Assembly: GCF_003606345.3 (NCBI RefSeq)
Contig: NZ_CP031844.2
Coordinates: forward strand, 310,001-374,000
Length of the DNA stretch: 64,000 nucleotides
Source of the DNA: Bartonella krasnovii
GTDB taxonomy: Bacteria; Pseudomonadota; Alphaproteobacteria; Rhizobiales; Rhizobiaceae
Reading direction: 5' to 3'
Each line of letters opens with the position of its first letter. The first letter of the stretch is position 1. The position numbers and the translations under genes are program-made. The notes under the pieces are model-generated. The model saw only the letters and a program-made list of their open reading frames with translations. It ran no database searches and was not told the origin of the DNA. Below, piece by piece: positions 7,188 through 17,341 of the stretch.

Positions 7188-9410
7188 TTAAAGGACAAGC
7201 TTTGAGAAGTCTGCAACCGCTTGTGTAATTGTGTGAGTGCGTTTGAGAAGAGCAAGACGGTTTGCACGAACATCAGGGTTTTTATCGTTCACCAATACCT
7301 TTTCAAAAAATAGATCAATCAATTTTCCAAGTGGTGCTAGAATACCGAGTGCAAATGATAAATCTGTTGTATTGATGGGAACAAGAACTTTTCTTTCTAC
7401 TTCACAGATTGTATGATAGAGCTGCTTTTCTTCTTTCTCAATAAAGAGTTCAGGATTAATTTCATTGGCTATTGTTATGCTTTTTTGAAATTCATTTTCA
7501 ATAATATTTGCAGTACGTTTTACAGAGGCTATAAAGTGCATTCCATCATGGGTATTGATAAAAGCGATAAGAGACTCGACATGACGTGCAACCAATAAAA
7601 AGTCATCAGAATCTTTGTTTAAAACGGCTTCAAGAGCATCATAGCGAATCCCTTCCTCTTTTAGATGATTTTTTAAACGATCATGAAAAAAGAATAATAG
7701 ATCTGATAAAATATACTCTGTTTTTTCTGGAAGAAAATTTTGCAATTGTGGATTTTCTTTTTGAGGGCTTTCATATTTATTGTTTTGTTGTACGAAAAGA
7801 TTTGTTGCCAACTGAAACAGTGGCATAAGATTGATTTTCCAGTCCCGCGAAAGAACAAGTCTAATAATTCCTAGAGCTGCTCGTCTTAATGCATAGGGAT
7901 CTTTCGAGCCTGTTGGTTTTTCATTAATGAGCCAAAAGCCAACCAGCATGTCAATTTTGTCGGCGAGCATAACGGTTATAGCAAGTGGTTCTTGTGGAAG
8001 ACGATCTGTTGGTCCTTGAGGTTTATAATGCTCTTCAATTGCGACAGCTACGCGAGGATTTTCCCCTTGAAGAAGAGCATATTTTTGCCCCATAATCCCT
8101 TGCAGTTCAGGAAATTCTCCGACAATTTCCGTTTGCAAATCAGCTTTTGCAAGGATTGCTGCACGTTTTGCTAAGAGAGGATCTGTTTGTATTAAAGGTG
8201 CAATTTCTTGGGCGAGTTTAGCGATGCGTTCTACTCTTGCACCTTGCGTACCTAATTTAGCGTGAAAAGTTACATTCAAATGATCAAGCCGCGCCATTCT
8301 TTGATCAAGAGGTTTTTTTATATCAAGATCAAATTTTTTTACAGAAGATTCCAAGTGTTGAATATCGGGCAAATCACGCTGATCTGTTTGCCAAAAATAG
8401 AGGGCATCCGAAAGACGGGCACGGACAACCTTACTATTTCCTTTTGAAATTGCTTTGCCTTCATCATTGGCAAGAATATTAGAAACGAGAATAAAGTGAT
8501 GAGAAAGTTTTACATTTTCCCCTTGTTTACGGGTAACAAAACATTTTTGATTGGCTCGAATGGTCAAGCGAATAATTTCTGGAGGAATATCAAGAAATGA
8601 TTTGTCAAAATCACCCATAAGAATAACAGGCCATTCAACGAGACCCGTAACTTCTTCTAGGAGGAGATTATCTTGAACCAGTTCTAAACCGTTTGCAAAG
8701 CAAAGATTTTGGGCATCCGCTAAAATAATATTCTTTCGTCTTTCGGCATCCAGAATAACTTTATGGGTTTCAAGTTGCATCACATAATCATCAAAGCGGC
8801 GCACTTGGAATGGTTTTCCGTCACTTAAAAAACGATGACCATAAGTGAGATTGTTACTTTCAAGAGAACCAATTGTAAACGGGATAACATGCGTTTCACC
8901 AATTTCTGGTCCGAAGACGCAAAGAATATTTTGTAAAGGCCGAATCCACTTTAGAGCACCACTTTTTGTAGAATCTTTTCCCCAACGCATAGATTTTGGC
9001 CACGGAAAGTTGCGGATAATATCTGGTAAAATATCGGCAATAATTTCTTCTGCTGCCCGTCCTTTTTTTACAATTTTAGCAATATAAAATTCCCCTTTTT
9101 TATCATCATGTCCAATCTGCGCTTCAGAAATATCGTTGAGCCCTGTTGCACGGAGAAAACCATCAATTGCGTTCTGTGGTGACTTTGTACTAGGGCCTCT
9201 ACGTTCCTCATAGATATCTTTTGAGCGTATAGAAAGTCCGCGTATGTCCAATGTTAGTCGACGGGGGGTCCAATATTCACGAGCAGCTTTATAGGTCAAT
9301 CCAGCATTAACAAGTTGATCTGTAACAGCTTTTTTAAGATCAGCAGCAGCTTTTCGTTGCATACGTGCGGGGATTTCTTCACTGAAAAGTTCAAGAAGAA
9401 GATCAGACAT
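7188..9410 (-). CDS. glyS: Glycyl-tRNA synthetase beta subunit
   Basis: Beta chain of the bacterial alpha2beta2 glycyl-tRNA synthetase, which charges tRNA-Gly in the cytoplasm; the beta subunit binds tRNA. The start is set at ATG 9410, giving [20 protein letters not shown], the usual conserved N-terminus; a longer reading from 9467 would only add residues translated from inside glyQ. The product is 740 residues, slightly longer than typical family members. HD-like text near the middle and the C-terminal DALR anticodon-binding region (KRTHTITQAVADF at the end) are present. The ATG shares its A with the TAA of glyQ, so the two subunits are translationally coupled. Confidence 0.97.
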   Translation of the reverse strand: MSDLLLELFSEEIPARMQRKAAADLKKAVTDQLVNAGLTYKAAREYWTPRRLTLDIRGLSIRSKDIYEERRGPSTKSPQNAIDGFLRATGLNDISEAQIGHDDKKGEFYIAKIVKKGRAAEEIIADILPDIIRNFPWPKSMRWGKDSTKSGALKWIRPLQNILCVFGPEIGETHVIPFTIGSLESNNLTYGHRFLSDGKPFQVRRFDDYVMQLETHKVILDAERRKNIILADAQNLCFANGLELVQDNLLLEEVTGLVEWPVILMGDFDKSFLDIPPEIIRLTIRANQKCFVTRKQGENVKLSHHFILVSNILANDEGKAISKGNSKVVRARLSDALYFWQTDQRDLPDIQHLESSVKKFDLDIKKPLDQRMARLDHLNVTFHAKLGTQGARVERIAKLAQEIAPLIQTDPLLAKRAAILAKADLQTEIVGEFPELQGIMGQKYALLQGENPRVAVAIEEHYKPQGPTDRLPQEPLAITVMLADKIDMLVGFWLINEKPTGSKDPYALRRAALGIIRLVLSRDWKINLMPLFQLATNLFVQQNNKYESPQKENPQLQNFLPEKTEYILSDLLFFFHDRLKNHLKEEGIRYDALEAVLNKDSDDFLLVARHVESLIAFINTHDGMHFIASVKRTANIIENEFQKSITIANEINPELFIEKEEKQLYHTICEVERKVLVPINTTDLSFALGILAPLGKLIDLFFEKVLVNDKNPDVRANRLALLKRTHTITQAVADFSKLVL

Positions 9411-10351
9411 TAGGCTTCTCCAGTATATATTTGTCCAGCTTCTGTGAGTAAGAAGGCTTCCCCACAACGGCGTGCGAGATCACGAACACGAAGAATATAA
9501 TTTTGTCGTTCAGTTACAGAGATAACGCCACGTGCTTGTAAAAGATTAAAGATATGGCTCGCTTTAATACATTGATCATAGGCAGGAAAAACACAGCGAT
9601 GGAATGCATTTTCTTTATTGGGTTTTCCCGCATCAAGAAGTGCATTGCATTCGCGTTCGGCATCGATAAAGTGCTGGTGGAGCAGTTTTGTATCAGCAAA
9701 TTCGAAGTTATAATATGAATATTCTTGTTCTGCCTGTAGAAAGATATCTCTATAACTTATTTTATTTTCTTTCTCCAAACCATTAAAGTTAAGATCATAG
9801 ACGTTATCAATCCCTTGGATATACATCGCTAGACGTTCAAGACCATATGTGAGCTCTCCTGAAACTGGGGCGCATTCAATGCCGCAAACTTGTTGAAAAT
9901 AAGTAAATTGAGAGACTTCCATTCCATCGCACCAGCATTCCCATCCGAGCCCCCAAGCGCCAAGGGTTGGGCTTTCCCAGTCATCTTCAACAAAACGAAT
10001 ATCATGCAGTTTTGTATCAAGTCCGATAGCTTGTAGCGAATTTATATAAAGTTCTTGTAGATTAGGAGGAGAGGGTTTGAGAAGCACTTGGAATTGATAA
10101 TAGTGCTGTAAACGATTTGGATTCTTACCATATCGGCCATCTGTTGGACGCCGAGAGGGTTGGACATAAGCGACTTTCCAAGGCTGCGGACCTAGAGAGC
10201 GTAGCGTTGTTGCTGGATGAAAAGTTCCAGCGCCAACTTCCATATCGTAAGGTTGCAAAATTGCACACCCATAGTGGGCCCAATAATTTTGCAAAGTTAA
10301 GATTAGCCCCTGAAAAGAACGTTTAGGGTTAAGATACTCAGGCAGTTTCAC
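9410..10351 (-). CDS. glyQ: Glycyl-tRNA synthetase alpha subunit
   Basis: Catalytic chain of the tetrameric glycyl-tRNA synthetase; forms glycyl-adenylate. 313 residues, normal length. Class II features are clear: [20 protein letters not shown] near the N-terminus, [38 protein letters not shown] and FTYFQQVCG. The start is GTG at 10351. glyS follows directly with a one-base overlap (TAATG). The TPR gene lies 96 bases upstream on the same strand, so a longer operon is possible. Confidence 0.97.
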   Translation of the reverse strand: MKLPEYLNPKRSFQGLILTLQNYWAHYGCAILQPYDMEVGAGTFHPATTLRSLGPQPWKVAYVQPSRRPTDGRYGKNPNRLQHYYQFQVLLKPSPPNLQELYINSLQAIGLDTKLHDIRFVEDDWESPTLGAWGLGWECWCDGMEVSQFTYFQQVCGIECAPVSGELTYGLERLAMYIQGIDNVYDLNFNGLEKENKISYRDIFLQAEQEYSYYNFEFADTKLLHQHFIDAERECNALLDAGKPNKENAFHRCVFPAYDQCIKASHIFNLLQARGVISVTERQNYILRVRDLARRCGEAFLLTEAGQIYTGEA

Positions 10352-10447
10352 ACTTTATACTCTTTAAATATTGAACGATACAAATAGAGGCCAAAGAAAT
10401 TTTAGTCTCTTTGTTTATTATTTATGTGGTTTACGGTTAAGCATTGT

Positions 10448-12142
10448 TTATTGCAAACCAAATTTCAATTTTTTTTGAATTTGTTTAGAATTTTCTGGTT
10501 CTCCGTCAATTGCGTGATTCCATTGAAATATTGCTTCACGTTTACGTCCAACTTTCCAATAGGCATCCCCTAAATGATCATTCAATGTTGGGTCCTCAGG
10601 TTGTAATCTGACAGCATTTTCCAATATTTGGACTGCTTTGTCGTACTCTTTTAGTTTATAATAAGCCCACCCTAAAGAATCAAGAATATGGCTGTTGTGA
10701 GCTTGTAAGGCAGAAGCTTTTTGCAACATATGGAGCGATTCTTTAAGCTTCTCACCTCGCTCTACAAGGGAATAAGCTAAATAGTTTAGAACCTGCGGTT
10801 GGTTTGGAAAAAAATCAAGAGCTTTTCGCAAGTCTCTTTCTGCTTTTGGCCATTGTTTTAGACGCTCAAAAGCAATACCACGCTGATAAAAAAGTTTCCA
10901 ATCATCCTGCTGAAAGTTCTTTATCTGGGCGATAGCAGAGTCTAGAGTTTTAGTAGCTTCAAGAAATTTATGATCCTGCATGTAAAAAGCAACAAGCGTT
11001 ATTAAAATATTACGATCATTGGGAAACTTTTTATTTAACAATGTCAGTAGTTTTATTGCTTCTTTGTAATTGTTGTTATTGGCAAGAAGAAATGCAAGAT
11101 GAATTTGCCCATCTTTATAATAAGGAGATTTAGGGGATAAAGCGTGATAAAGTTTTATGGCTTGATGAGGATCATCCAATTTAGCAGAAATATGTGCGAG
11201 CTGAAACAGTGTTGCGTCACTTTGAGGATATAAAGCGAAAGATAATTGTTTAAAAATACGTGCTATGCGCCCTGAGTTTTTATGGTTGAGAGCTGTTCCA
11301 AAATTATACAATACCTCGGCTGCTCCTTGTTGAGGTGTTTTAATCAACCTTTCTAAGAAAACATTTTTTTCAATTTTTTCTCTAAGGTTTTTTAAAATTT
11401 CCCGTGCTGATAACATTTGTTCGCCATGCTGGATTGTCTGAAGAGCTTGTTTACGCATATTATGGCGCAGTTGGAATGAGGCATAGGCTATCACAATACG
11501 TTCATAGGTATTAGGAGCGATAAGAGTCCCCTGTTTGTTATTCAGTGCTTTAATAAAATATTTTTTTGCATCCTGTGGTTGTTCTGCAAGGTCGCTCATA
11601 AGTGCTAGATGATAAGATATAAAAAGCTCATACCAGACAGGACCTTTGAGCTTCTTAAGATCAGCAATTGCCTGAGATTTTTGTCCAGATCCAAAAGTAA
11701 CCCAAGCACCGATGAGTTCAGGTATTGGGTTATTAGCTGTGGGAGGTTCTTTTAATTGTAGAAGAAGCTTAGCATTCTTATAGTCTTTTTTAATGAGACT
11801 TTCTATTGACAACGTTAAGGAAACAAAGGGAGTTATAACATTTTGCTCTTTGAGTTTTTTGGCTTGTTGCACAGCTTCTTTAAAGTCTCCAACCGAGAGC
11901 ATAGCTTCAAGGAGCTCTTTTTGTGTTTCAATGTTATCAGGTTGATAAACGAGTGCCTGTTTAAAATAATTGATCGCAAGATCCATTTTATTTTCATGAT
12001 TTGCAACCCTTCCAGCTAAATAAGCACCTGTAAATGAGCCTGTATGAGTCGCCGTGTTTATTTTACTGTAAGTGGGGGATGGTATCAGCATGATACCCAC
12101 GATAAAGAGGGTAAAAAGTCGGGATACCGTTGCAGAACACAT
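10448..12142 (-). CDS. Exported tetratricopeptide-repeat protein, 564 aa
   Basis: Predicted envelope protein made mostly of TPR repeats, which act as protein-docking scaffolds. ATG 12142 is preferred over TTG 12169 because AAAAGGATT sits 6-8 bases upstream and the resulting N-terminus is a normal signal peptide ending at about residue 26 (MLIPSPTYS). Repeats are clear at the start (LAGRVANHENKMDLAINYFK, ALVYQPDNIETQKELLEAML) and in the C-terminal third (RDLRKALDFFPNQPQVLNYL, LGWAYYKLKEYDKAVQILEN, LNDHLGDAYWKVGRKREAIF). Similar proteins in Rhizobiales are secreted or lipid-anchored and of unknown partner. It precedes glyQ on the same strand. Confidence 0.8.
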   Translation of the reverse strand: MCSATVSRLFTLFIVGIMLIPSPTYSKINTATHTGSFTGAYLAGRVANHENKMDLAINYFKQALVYQPDNIETQKELLEAMLSVGDFKEAVQQAKKLKEQNVITPFVSLTLSIESLIKKDYKNAKLLLQLKEPPTANNPIPELIGAWVTFGSGQKSQAIADLKKLKGPVWYELFISYHLALMSDLAEQPQDAKKYFIKALNNKQGTLIAPNTYERIVIAYASFQLRHNMRKQALQTIQHGEQMLSAREILKNLREKIEKNVFLERLIKTPQQGAAEVLYNFGTALNHKNSGRIARIFKQLSFALYPQSDATLFQLAHISAKLDDPHQAIKLYHALSPKSPYYKDGQIHLAFLLANNNNYKEAIKLLTLLNKKFPNDRNILITLVAFYMQDHKFLEATKTLDSAIAQIKNFQQDDWKLFYQRGIAFERLKQWPKAERDLRKALDFFPNQPQVLNYLAYSLVERGEKLKESLHMLQKASALQAHNSHILDSLGWAYYKLKEYDKAVQILENAVRLQPEDPTLNDHLGDAYWKVGRKREAIFQWNHAIDGEPENSKQIQKKLKFGLQ

Positions 12143-12236
12143 AGAACTAATCCTTTTCAAGATAATCAATCGATTGTATCGTTTATAAATTATATCTCAT
12201 TACTTTTTAAAGAAATATTGCGATTTTTGCAAAGAA

Positions 12237-13280
12237 TCAGTTTACGCGCGCAATGCAAAACTCAACAGTTTCAACGAGAGCATTGTAAGCAAGATTTTCA
12301 TTCATGGGAATAAGAGAATCAATTGCATTTTTTCCATAGATGCGTGCTTGTTCTATGGTATCTGTAATACTATTATATTTCTCCATTAAGTGTTGCGCGT
12401 ATGCAAAGGCTTCGTTATTGCTCTTGCCATCTTCAAGTGCTTCTTTCCAGAAAGCCTTTTCACCCATATTTCCACGCTCATATGCGAGAATCACGGGCAT
12501 TGTGATCTTTCCTTCCCTAAAATCGTCCCCTATATTTTTTCCCAAGTTTTGAGCACTACCACTATAGTCAAGTGCATCATCAATCAATTGGAAAGCTAAT
12601 CCTAAAGATGTTCCATAATCACGTAATGCGGAACGTTCTTTATTTCCATAGCCAGCAATAATGGGCCCTACTTCAGCAGCCGCTGAAAAAAGTGCTGCTG
12701 TTTTTGCATTGATGATTTTCAGATAATCTGAAGGGCTGGTTTTGATATTTTTTGCGGCGGAAAGTTGCATAACTTCTCCCTCAGCAATAATTGCAGCAGC
12801 ATTTGCTAGGACAGAGAGTGCTTCTATAGAGCCAACATCGACCATCATTTTGAAAGCTTGTCCTAATAGGAAATCTCCAACAAGAACACTGGCTTGATTT
12901 CCCCAAATCATTCGTGCTGTAGATTTTCCACGTCGTAAATCACTTTCATCAATCACATCATCGTGTAACAAGGTTGCTGTGTGCATAAATTCAACGGCTG
13001 TTGCAAGCCTTATATGCCCATCATATTGATAGCCGAACATATGAGCAGAAGCTAATGTGATCATTGGGCGTAAGCGTTTTCCTCCTGATGAAATAAGATG
13101 ATTGGAAATTTCAGGGATCATCTCAACTTCTGATTTTGCCATAGAGAGGATAAATTGATTGACTCGCATCATATCATCTTTTGTAAGACGAATGAGAGAT
13201 TGCAGAGATGCTTGATTATTTTGTGTTTGATTTAATTTTGTGGCTACACTCACAATATGTTGACTCCTAGAGTATTGCAA
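12237..13280 (-). CDS. ispB: Polyprenyl diphosphate synthase (ubiquinone side chain)
   Basis: Elongates farnesyl diphosphate with isopentenyl diphosphate to make the long ubiquinone tail; cytosolic. 347 residues, slightly longer than typical. Both aspartate motifs are present: DDVID at residues 107-111 in LLHDDVIDESDLRRG, and DDALD at 234-238 in FQLIDDALDYSG. SGGKRLRP at 65-72 binds the allylic substrate. Chain length (octa- or decaprenyl) cannot be read by eye, so the symbol is by family. It feeds the UbiA enzyme encoded at 22.6 kb. It is transcribed away from the methyltransferase at 13512, leaving a 231-base divergent promoter region. Confidence 0.9.
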   Translation of the reverse strand: MQYSRSQHIVSVATKLNQTQNNQASLQSLIRLTKDDMMRVNQFILSMAKSEVEMIPEISNHLISSGGKRLRPMITLASAHMFGYQYDGHIRLATAVEFMHTATLLHDDVIDESDLRRGKSTARMIWGNQASVLVGDFLLGQAFKMMVDVGSIEALSVLANAAAIIAEGEVMQLSAAKNIKTSPSDYLKIINAKTAALFSAAAEVGPIIAGYGNKERSALRDYGTSLGLAFQLIDDALDYSGSAQNLGKNIGDDFREGKITMPVILAYERGNMGEKAFWKEALEDGKSNNEAFAYAQHLMEKYNSITDTIEQARIYGKNAIDSLIPMNENLAYNALVETVEFCIARVN

Positions 13281-13511
13281 TGGACATCTATGAATTCTAT
13301 TTTCTTAAATATTAGCATAAAGGGGGTTTTGTTTTGACTCAAGCTTTTGATGTTGCTTTGAAGTGCAGACTTTGAATGATCTATGCAAGAGTATATTTTA
13401 AAAGCTTGTATAATATTGTTTTTATGAGAGGTAAGGAAAAAATTTGCAACAGCCTTATTAAAGGCATCATTGATAAAAAAGTTCAGTTTATAATGAATAT
13501 TAGGCTTTAAA

Positions 13512-14303
13512 ATGGATACAACAACGAATCAGATTAGTGAAACAATTGACAGTTTTCATCGCGGGAGATTTTATTTGGTTCAACCTCATAAACATGGTCA
13601 TCGTTCTGGAATGGATGCTATGTTATTAGCCAGTTTGGTTCCCACTGATTTAAAGGGTAAGGTTGTTGATTTAGGGGCGGGGGCTGGAGCAGCAGGGTTG
13701 GCTGTAGCTTCGCGTTGTCCGCAAGTTCATGTTACGTTGGTGGAACGCTCATCTTTTATGATATCTTACGCACAAAAAACACTTATGCTGAAACAAAATA
13801 AAAAGCTTACTGAGCGGGTTTGTTTATTAAAAGCAGACGTCACCTTCAAAGGGAATGCTCGTATAAAAGAAGGTTTGATAGATAATAGCTTTGATTTTGC
13901 CATTATGAATCCACCTTTTAATAATCCTACCGATCGCAAGACACCTGATAAACAAAAATCTGAAGCACATGTTATGCCTGAAGCGATGTTTGATAACTGG
14001 CTACGCAGTGCGGCGGCTATCGTTAAGCCAGGTGGGTATTTAGGGCTTATTGCACGTCCACAATCACTAACGGATATTTTGCATGCTTTAGAAGGGCGCT
14101 TTGGTGGTATCTGTATCATTCCCATTCATGCATGTGCTACAGCTGCAGCAATTCGTATTTTATGTTATGCAAAACGAGGCAGCAGAGCAGCTTTATCAAT
14201 TTTACCGGCGTTGGTTATCCATGAGGGTAGTAATCATGCTTTTTCACCGCGGATTGATGCAATCAATAATGGATGTATAAGTTTGTGGGAACTTTTAAAA
14301 TGA
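13512..14303 (+). CDS. SAM-dependent methyltransferase, tRNA1(Val) adenine-N6 type
   Basis: Class I methyltransferase of 263 residues. The SAM loop DLGAGAGAAG is at residues 53-62 and the N6-adenine-type catalytic motif NPPF at 133-136 (IMNPPFNNPTDR). The N-terminal FHRGRFYLVQPHKHGHRSGM is characteristic of the TrmN6 (YfiC)-like family, which methylates adenine 37 of tRNA-Val; that specific substrate is inferred. It stands between the divergent polyprenyl synthase gene and an S49 peptidase gene, an order I recall from other Rhizobiales. Confidence 0.8.
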   Translation: MDTTTNQISETIDSFHRGRFYLVQPHKHGHRSGMDAMLLASLVPTDLKGKVVDLGAGAGAAGLAVASRCPQVHVTLVERSSFMISYAQKTLMLKQNKKLTERVCLLKADVTFKGNARIKEGLIDNSFDFAIMNPPFNNPTDRKTPDKQKSEAHVMPEAMFDNWLRSAAAIVKPGGYLGLIARPQSLTDILHALEGRFGGICIIPIHACATAAAIRILCYAKRGSRAALSILPALVIHEGSNHAFSPRIDAINNGCISLWELLK

Positions 14304-14493
14304 TATCTTGTATTTTTCACGTTATTATTTAAATTCGAATTTAACCTTTAACCCTTGAAAGGGAAATTAGATTTTGACTGAAGTGGGATGTGATACTGTA
14401 TTTTGGACTTGTTTATGCACTTTTGTGTTTAGCTATGTTGTACCCTTTTTATTATCTTGTCTTTTCCCTAACTTATAAGGAAGTTTTGTTTTG

Positions 14494-15342
14494 ATGGAAA
14501 TTATCAAAAATCTTATTCCGCATCGTTTTTATTCTAGTAAACTTGAAATCCCTGTGGTGCGTCTTCATGGGGCGATTATGGACTCAGCGACACTGATGTC
14601 ACGTACGCTTTCACTGGGCAGGTGCGCGAATCTTTTAGAGAAGGCTTTTGCATACAAAAAAGCTCCGGCAGTTGCACTTATTCTTAATTCTCCTGGTGGT
14701 TCGCCCGTGCAGTCGCGTCTTATTTTTAAGCGTATTCGTGATTTGGCAGAGGAAAAAAAGAAACAGGTTTTGGTCTTTATCGAAGATGTAGCAGCATCGG
14801 GTGGTTATATGATTGCTTGTGCGGGGGATGAGATTTTTGCAGATCCTTCTTCGATTGTTGGTTCCATTGGAGTAGTCTCAGCTTCTTTTGGTTTTCCGGA
14901 ACTGTTGAAAAAAATTGGTGTCGAACGGCGTGTATATACAGCCGGAAAAAATAAAGTTGCATTAGATCCATTTCAGCCAGAAAAAAAGGCAGATATTGAG
15001 CATTTGAAATCTCTACAACTTGAAGTTCATCAAACTTTTATTGATTTGGTTAAAGAGCGGCGTGCTGCAAAATTATCAAATGATCCAGATATTTTTACAG
15101 GAATGTTTTGGAGTGGGAAGAAAGGCGTTGAACTTGGCCTTGTTGATGGATTAAGTGATGTGCGCTCTGTTATTAAGGAGCGCTTTGGAGATGATACAAA
15201 ACTTCGATTAATTACACCTCCAAAAAGTCTTTTAGGACCTAAAACACCTGCAGGGGTTACAGCTCATGCGGTTTCTACAGCAGTAGATAGTATGTTTATA
15301 GTAGCACAAGAGCGTGCACTATGGCAGCATTATGGTTTGTGA
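14494..15342 (+). CDS. S49 family serine peptidase (SohB/SppA-like)
   Basis: Single-domain member of the signal-peptide-peptidase family, 282 residues. ATG 14494 follows AAGGAAG by about 8 bases; a TTG one codon earlier is possible. Catalytic features: NSPGGSP at about 65-71 and the nucleophile Ser in ASGGYM at residue 102, followed by the typical SSIVGSIGVVSASFGFPELL. The Lys general base is probably within the YTAGKNKVALDPF segment. No clear N-terminal membrane helix, unlike SppA. A 58-residue ORF begins 76 bases downstream. Confidence 0.85.
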   Translation: MEIIKNLIPHRFYSSKLEIPVVRLHGAIMDSATLMSRTLSLGRCANLLEKAFAYKKAPAVALILNSPGGSPVQSRLIFKRIRDLAEEKKKQVLVFIEDVAASGGYMIACAGDEIFADPSSIVGSIGVVSASFGFPELLKKIGVERRVYTAGKNKVALDPFQPEKKADIEHLKSLQLEVHQTFIDLVKERRAAKLSNDPDIFTGMFWSGKKGVELGLVDGLSDVRSVIKERFGDDTKLRLITPPKSLLGPKTPAGVTAHAVSTAVDSMFIVAQERALWQHYGL

Positions 15343-15418
15343 TGAAGGATAATTATAAGATATGCTCAGGAAAAATAGGAATTTTGCCTAAAAGCAGTTA
15401 TGAGAGAACAAACTTGAA

Positions 15419-15595
15419 ATGATACGAGTGATTGCATTCAGTTTATGTGCGGTAGCTTTTCGCCTTTATTATTTAATGAGAAAACGATTGCGGAAGATAT
15501 TACAAGGAGGGGGGATAGAAAAAGCCAAGTCTAGCATAAAAAAACGAGGTACATTGGTAAAGGATATCTGTACCGGTGAATATTGCGTCAGATGA
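15419..15595 (+). CDS. Small conserved-looking protein, 58 aa
   Basis: ATG 15419 to TGA 15595. The N-terminus is a short hydrophobic stretch ([20 protein letters not shown]) followed by a basic region and the tail [16 protein letters not shown] recall Rhizobiales genes at the same place, between an S49 peptidase and other housekeeping genes, that end in a similar LxxDPxTGxY motif; here Cys residues replace two positions. The stop overlaps the ATG of ispE (ATGA), which supports real translation. Function unknown; likely membrane-anchored. Confidence 0.6.
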   Translation: MIRVIAFSLCAVAFRLYYLMRKRLRKILQGGGIEKAKSSIKKRGTLVKDICTGEYCVR

Positions 15596-16500
15596 TACGG
15601 GATGTGCAAACCTCATTCAACGGTCCTTTTTATGTGTTTACACCCATTAAATTGAATTTAGCTCTGCATGTTGTGGGGCAACGTGCTGATGGTTACCATT
15701 TAATAGAAAGTTTGGTTTATTTTAGTCTTAATGGTGATTGTTTGAGTTATACACCTTGTGAAGAGGATCGCTTCGTTTTAACGGGTCCGTTTGCAAAAAA
15801 ACTTGTATCTGATTCAGATAATTTGGTTATCCGCGCACGTGATTTTATGCACAAGACCTTTCCTGAAAGCGCTAAACCGGCTTTTTTAAAACTTGTGAAA
15901 ACATTACCTGTTGCTTCTGGTATTGGTGGAGGATCAGGTAATGCAGCTGGGGTTATAAGCATGTTGTGTCAACAGTGGAATCTTGATTATTCTTATGAAA
16001 AATTAGCAGAAATGAGCTTAGTTCTTGGTGCTGATGTCCCCATGTGTTTTTTGGCATTGAAATATCAGCAGCCACTTTTTGTCAAAGGGATTGGCCAAGA
16101 AATTATACAACTGAAAAAGGCCTGTTCTCTTGCGATAGTATTGGTTAATCATGGACAAGAGATTTCAACACAAGCTGTTTTTAAAGCGTTAGACAAGCGC
16201 CACCATCCTTCTTTAAAAATTAATCCAGATGCTTTAGAGAGTGTTGATTCATTGGTTGAAGCTTTACAAGAAACGCGTAATGATCTTTTTTCTCCAGCAT
16301 TAAAAATAGCACCTCAGTTAGCTGAAGTGTTATCTATATTGGATGAATGTGGGTCTCTTTTTTCTCGTATGTCTGGAACGGGGGCAACTTGTTTTGGCAT
16401 TTTTAAAAATCAACAAGCAGCGCAGCAGGCTGCACTTTCTATTAAATCGATACATCCAAACTGGTTTGTAAAACCGATTATGACTTTAGGAACAATTTAA
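15592..16500 (+). CDS. ispE: 4-diphosphocytidyl-2-C-methyl-D-erythritol kinase
   Basis: GHMP-family kinase that phosphorylates CDP-methylerythritol in the MEP isoprenoid pathway; cytosolic. ATG 15592 is chosen over the upstream TTG 15583 because it forms an ATGA overlap with the 58-aa ORF. The protein is 302 residues. [19 protein letters not shown] is the N-terminal substrate loop, [14 protein letters not shown] the phosphate-binding loop, and [12 protein letters not shown] the C-terminal GHMP motif. Works with dxs and ispH in this window. Confidence 0.95.
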   Translation: MIRDVQTSFNGPFYVFTPIKLNLALHVVGQRADGYHLIESLVYFSLNGDCLSYTPCEEDRFVLTGPFAKKLVSDSDNLVIRARDFMHKTFPESAKPAFLKLVKTLPVASGIGGGSGNAAGVISMLCQQWNLDYSYEKLAEMSLVLGADVPMCFLALKYQQPLFVKGIGQEIIQLKKACSLAIVLVNHGQEISTQAVFKALDKRHHPSLKINPDALESVDSLVEALQETRNDLFSPALKIAPQLAEVLSILDECGSLFSRMSGTGATCFGIFKNQQAAQQAALSIKSIHPNWFVKPIMTLGTI

Positions 16501-16520
16501 GAAATAAAAACTTTTATTTC
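16501..16520 (+). terminator. AT-rich hairpin directly after ispE
   Basis: Arms GAAATAAAA and TTTTATTTC with a two-base loop start immediately after the stop codon. No U-run follows, so terminator function is uncertain. Confidence 0.35.
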
Positions 16521-16699
16521 ATCATGGTTCTATCATACACAATAAAAAAGGTAACCAAACAAATGTGTTTTTTGTTTTTATATCTTTTGTGCAGGAATTT
16601 ACACAATGTTTGAAGAACGATTAAAAACTGTAACGCTTGCAAAAAATAAGCAGCCTACAAAAATAAATGTGTGTGTATTGTATTTGTGACTTATCAAAG

Positions 16700-17341
16700 A
16701 TGTTTAAATTGCCGCTTCAGCCAAACTTTTCGTATGAATTGGATTTGCAAAACCAAGGTTTTTTGCATATAGCAGGGGTTGATGAAGTAGGGCGGGGACC
16801 TCTTGCTGGACCTGTGGTAACAGCGGCAGTCATTTTGGATAAAAATCATATTCCTGATGGGTTAAATGATTCAAAAAAGCTTTCGTTTCTTCAGCGCAAT
16901 AAACTTTATCATGAAATTTTGCAAAGCGCCTTAGCCGTTTCAGTTGCTAGTCTTTGCGCCCATACAATTGATCAATCTAATATTAGAAAAGCAACTTTGG
17001 AAGCAATGCGTCGCTGTATTATAGGGCTAGCTGTTCCAGTTCACTATGTCCTTGTTGACGGACGTGATATCCCCTCTCAGCTGCTCTGTCCCGCAATGGC
17101 CTTAATTAAGGGTGATCAGCGCTCGCTTTCAATTGCAGCCGCATCTATTATTGCGAAAGTAACGCGTGATCGTATGATGGAATGTGCTGGACAAGTTTAT
17201 AAAGGGTATGGTTTTGAGAAGCATGTAGGGTATGCAACGCTAGCCCATCGTACAGCTCTTGATAAAAAGGGTCCAATTATAGGATTACATCGTTATAGTT
17301 TTGCGCCACTCAAAGGGCGTTATAGGAATGATGTGTCATGA
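16700..17341 (+). CDS. rnhB: Ribonuclease HII
   Basis: Cleaves RNA in RNA-DNA hybrids, including single ribonucleotides. ATG 16700 gives [20 protein letters not shown] and a 213-residue protein of normal length; a frame start at 16667 would add eleven residues ([11 protein letters not shown]) with no ribosome binding site. The active site [11 protein letters not shown] begins at residue 28, and further acidic residues follow in VLVDGRDIP and in the [15 protein letters not shown] block. The last four bases overlap tsaC (ATGA). Confidence 0.93.
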   Translation: MFKLPLQPNFSYELDLQNQGFLHIAGVDEVGRGPLAGPVVTAAVILDKNHIPDGLNDSKKLSFLQRNKLYHEILQSALAVSVASLCAHTIDQSNIRKATLEAMRRCIIGLAVPVHYVLVDGRDIPSQLLCPAMALIKGDQRSLSIAAASIIAKVTRDRMMECAGQVYKGYGFEKHVGYATLAHRTALDKKGPIIGLHRYSFAPLKGRYRNDVS

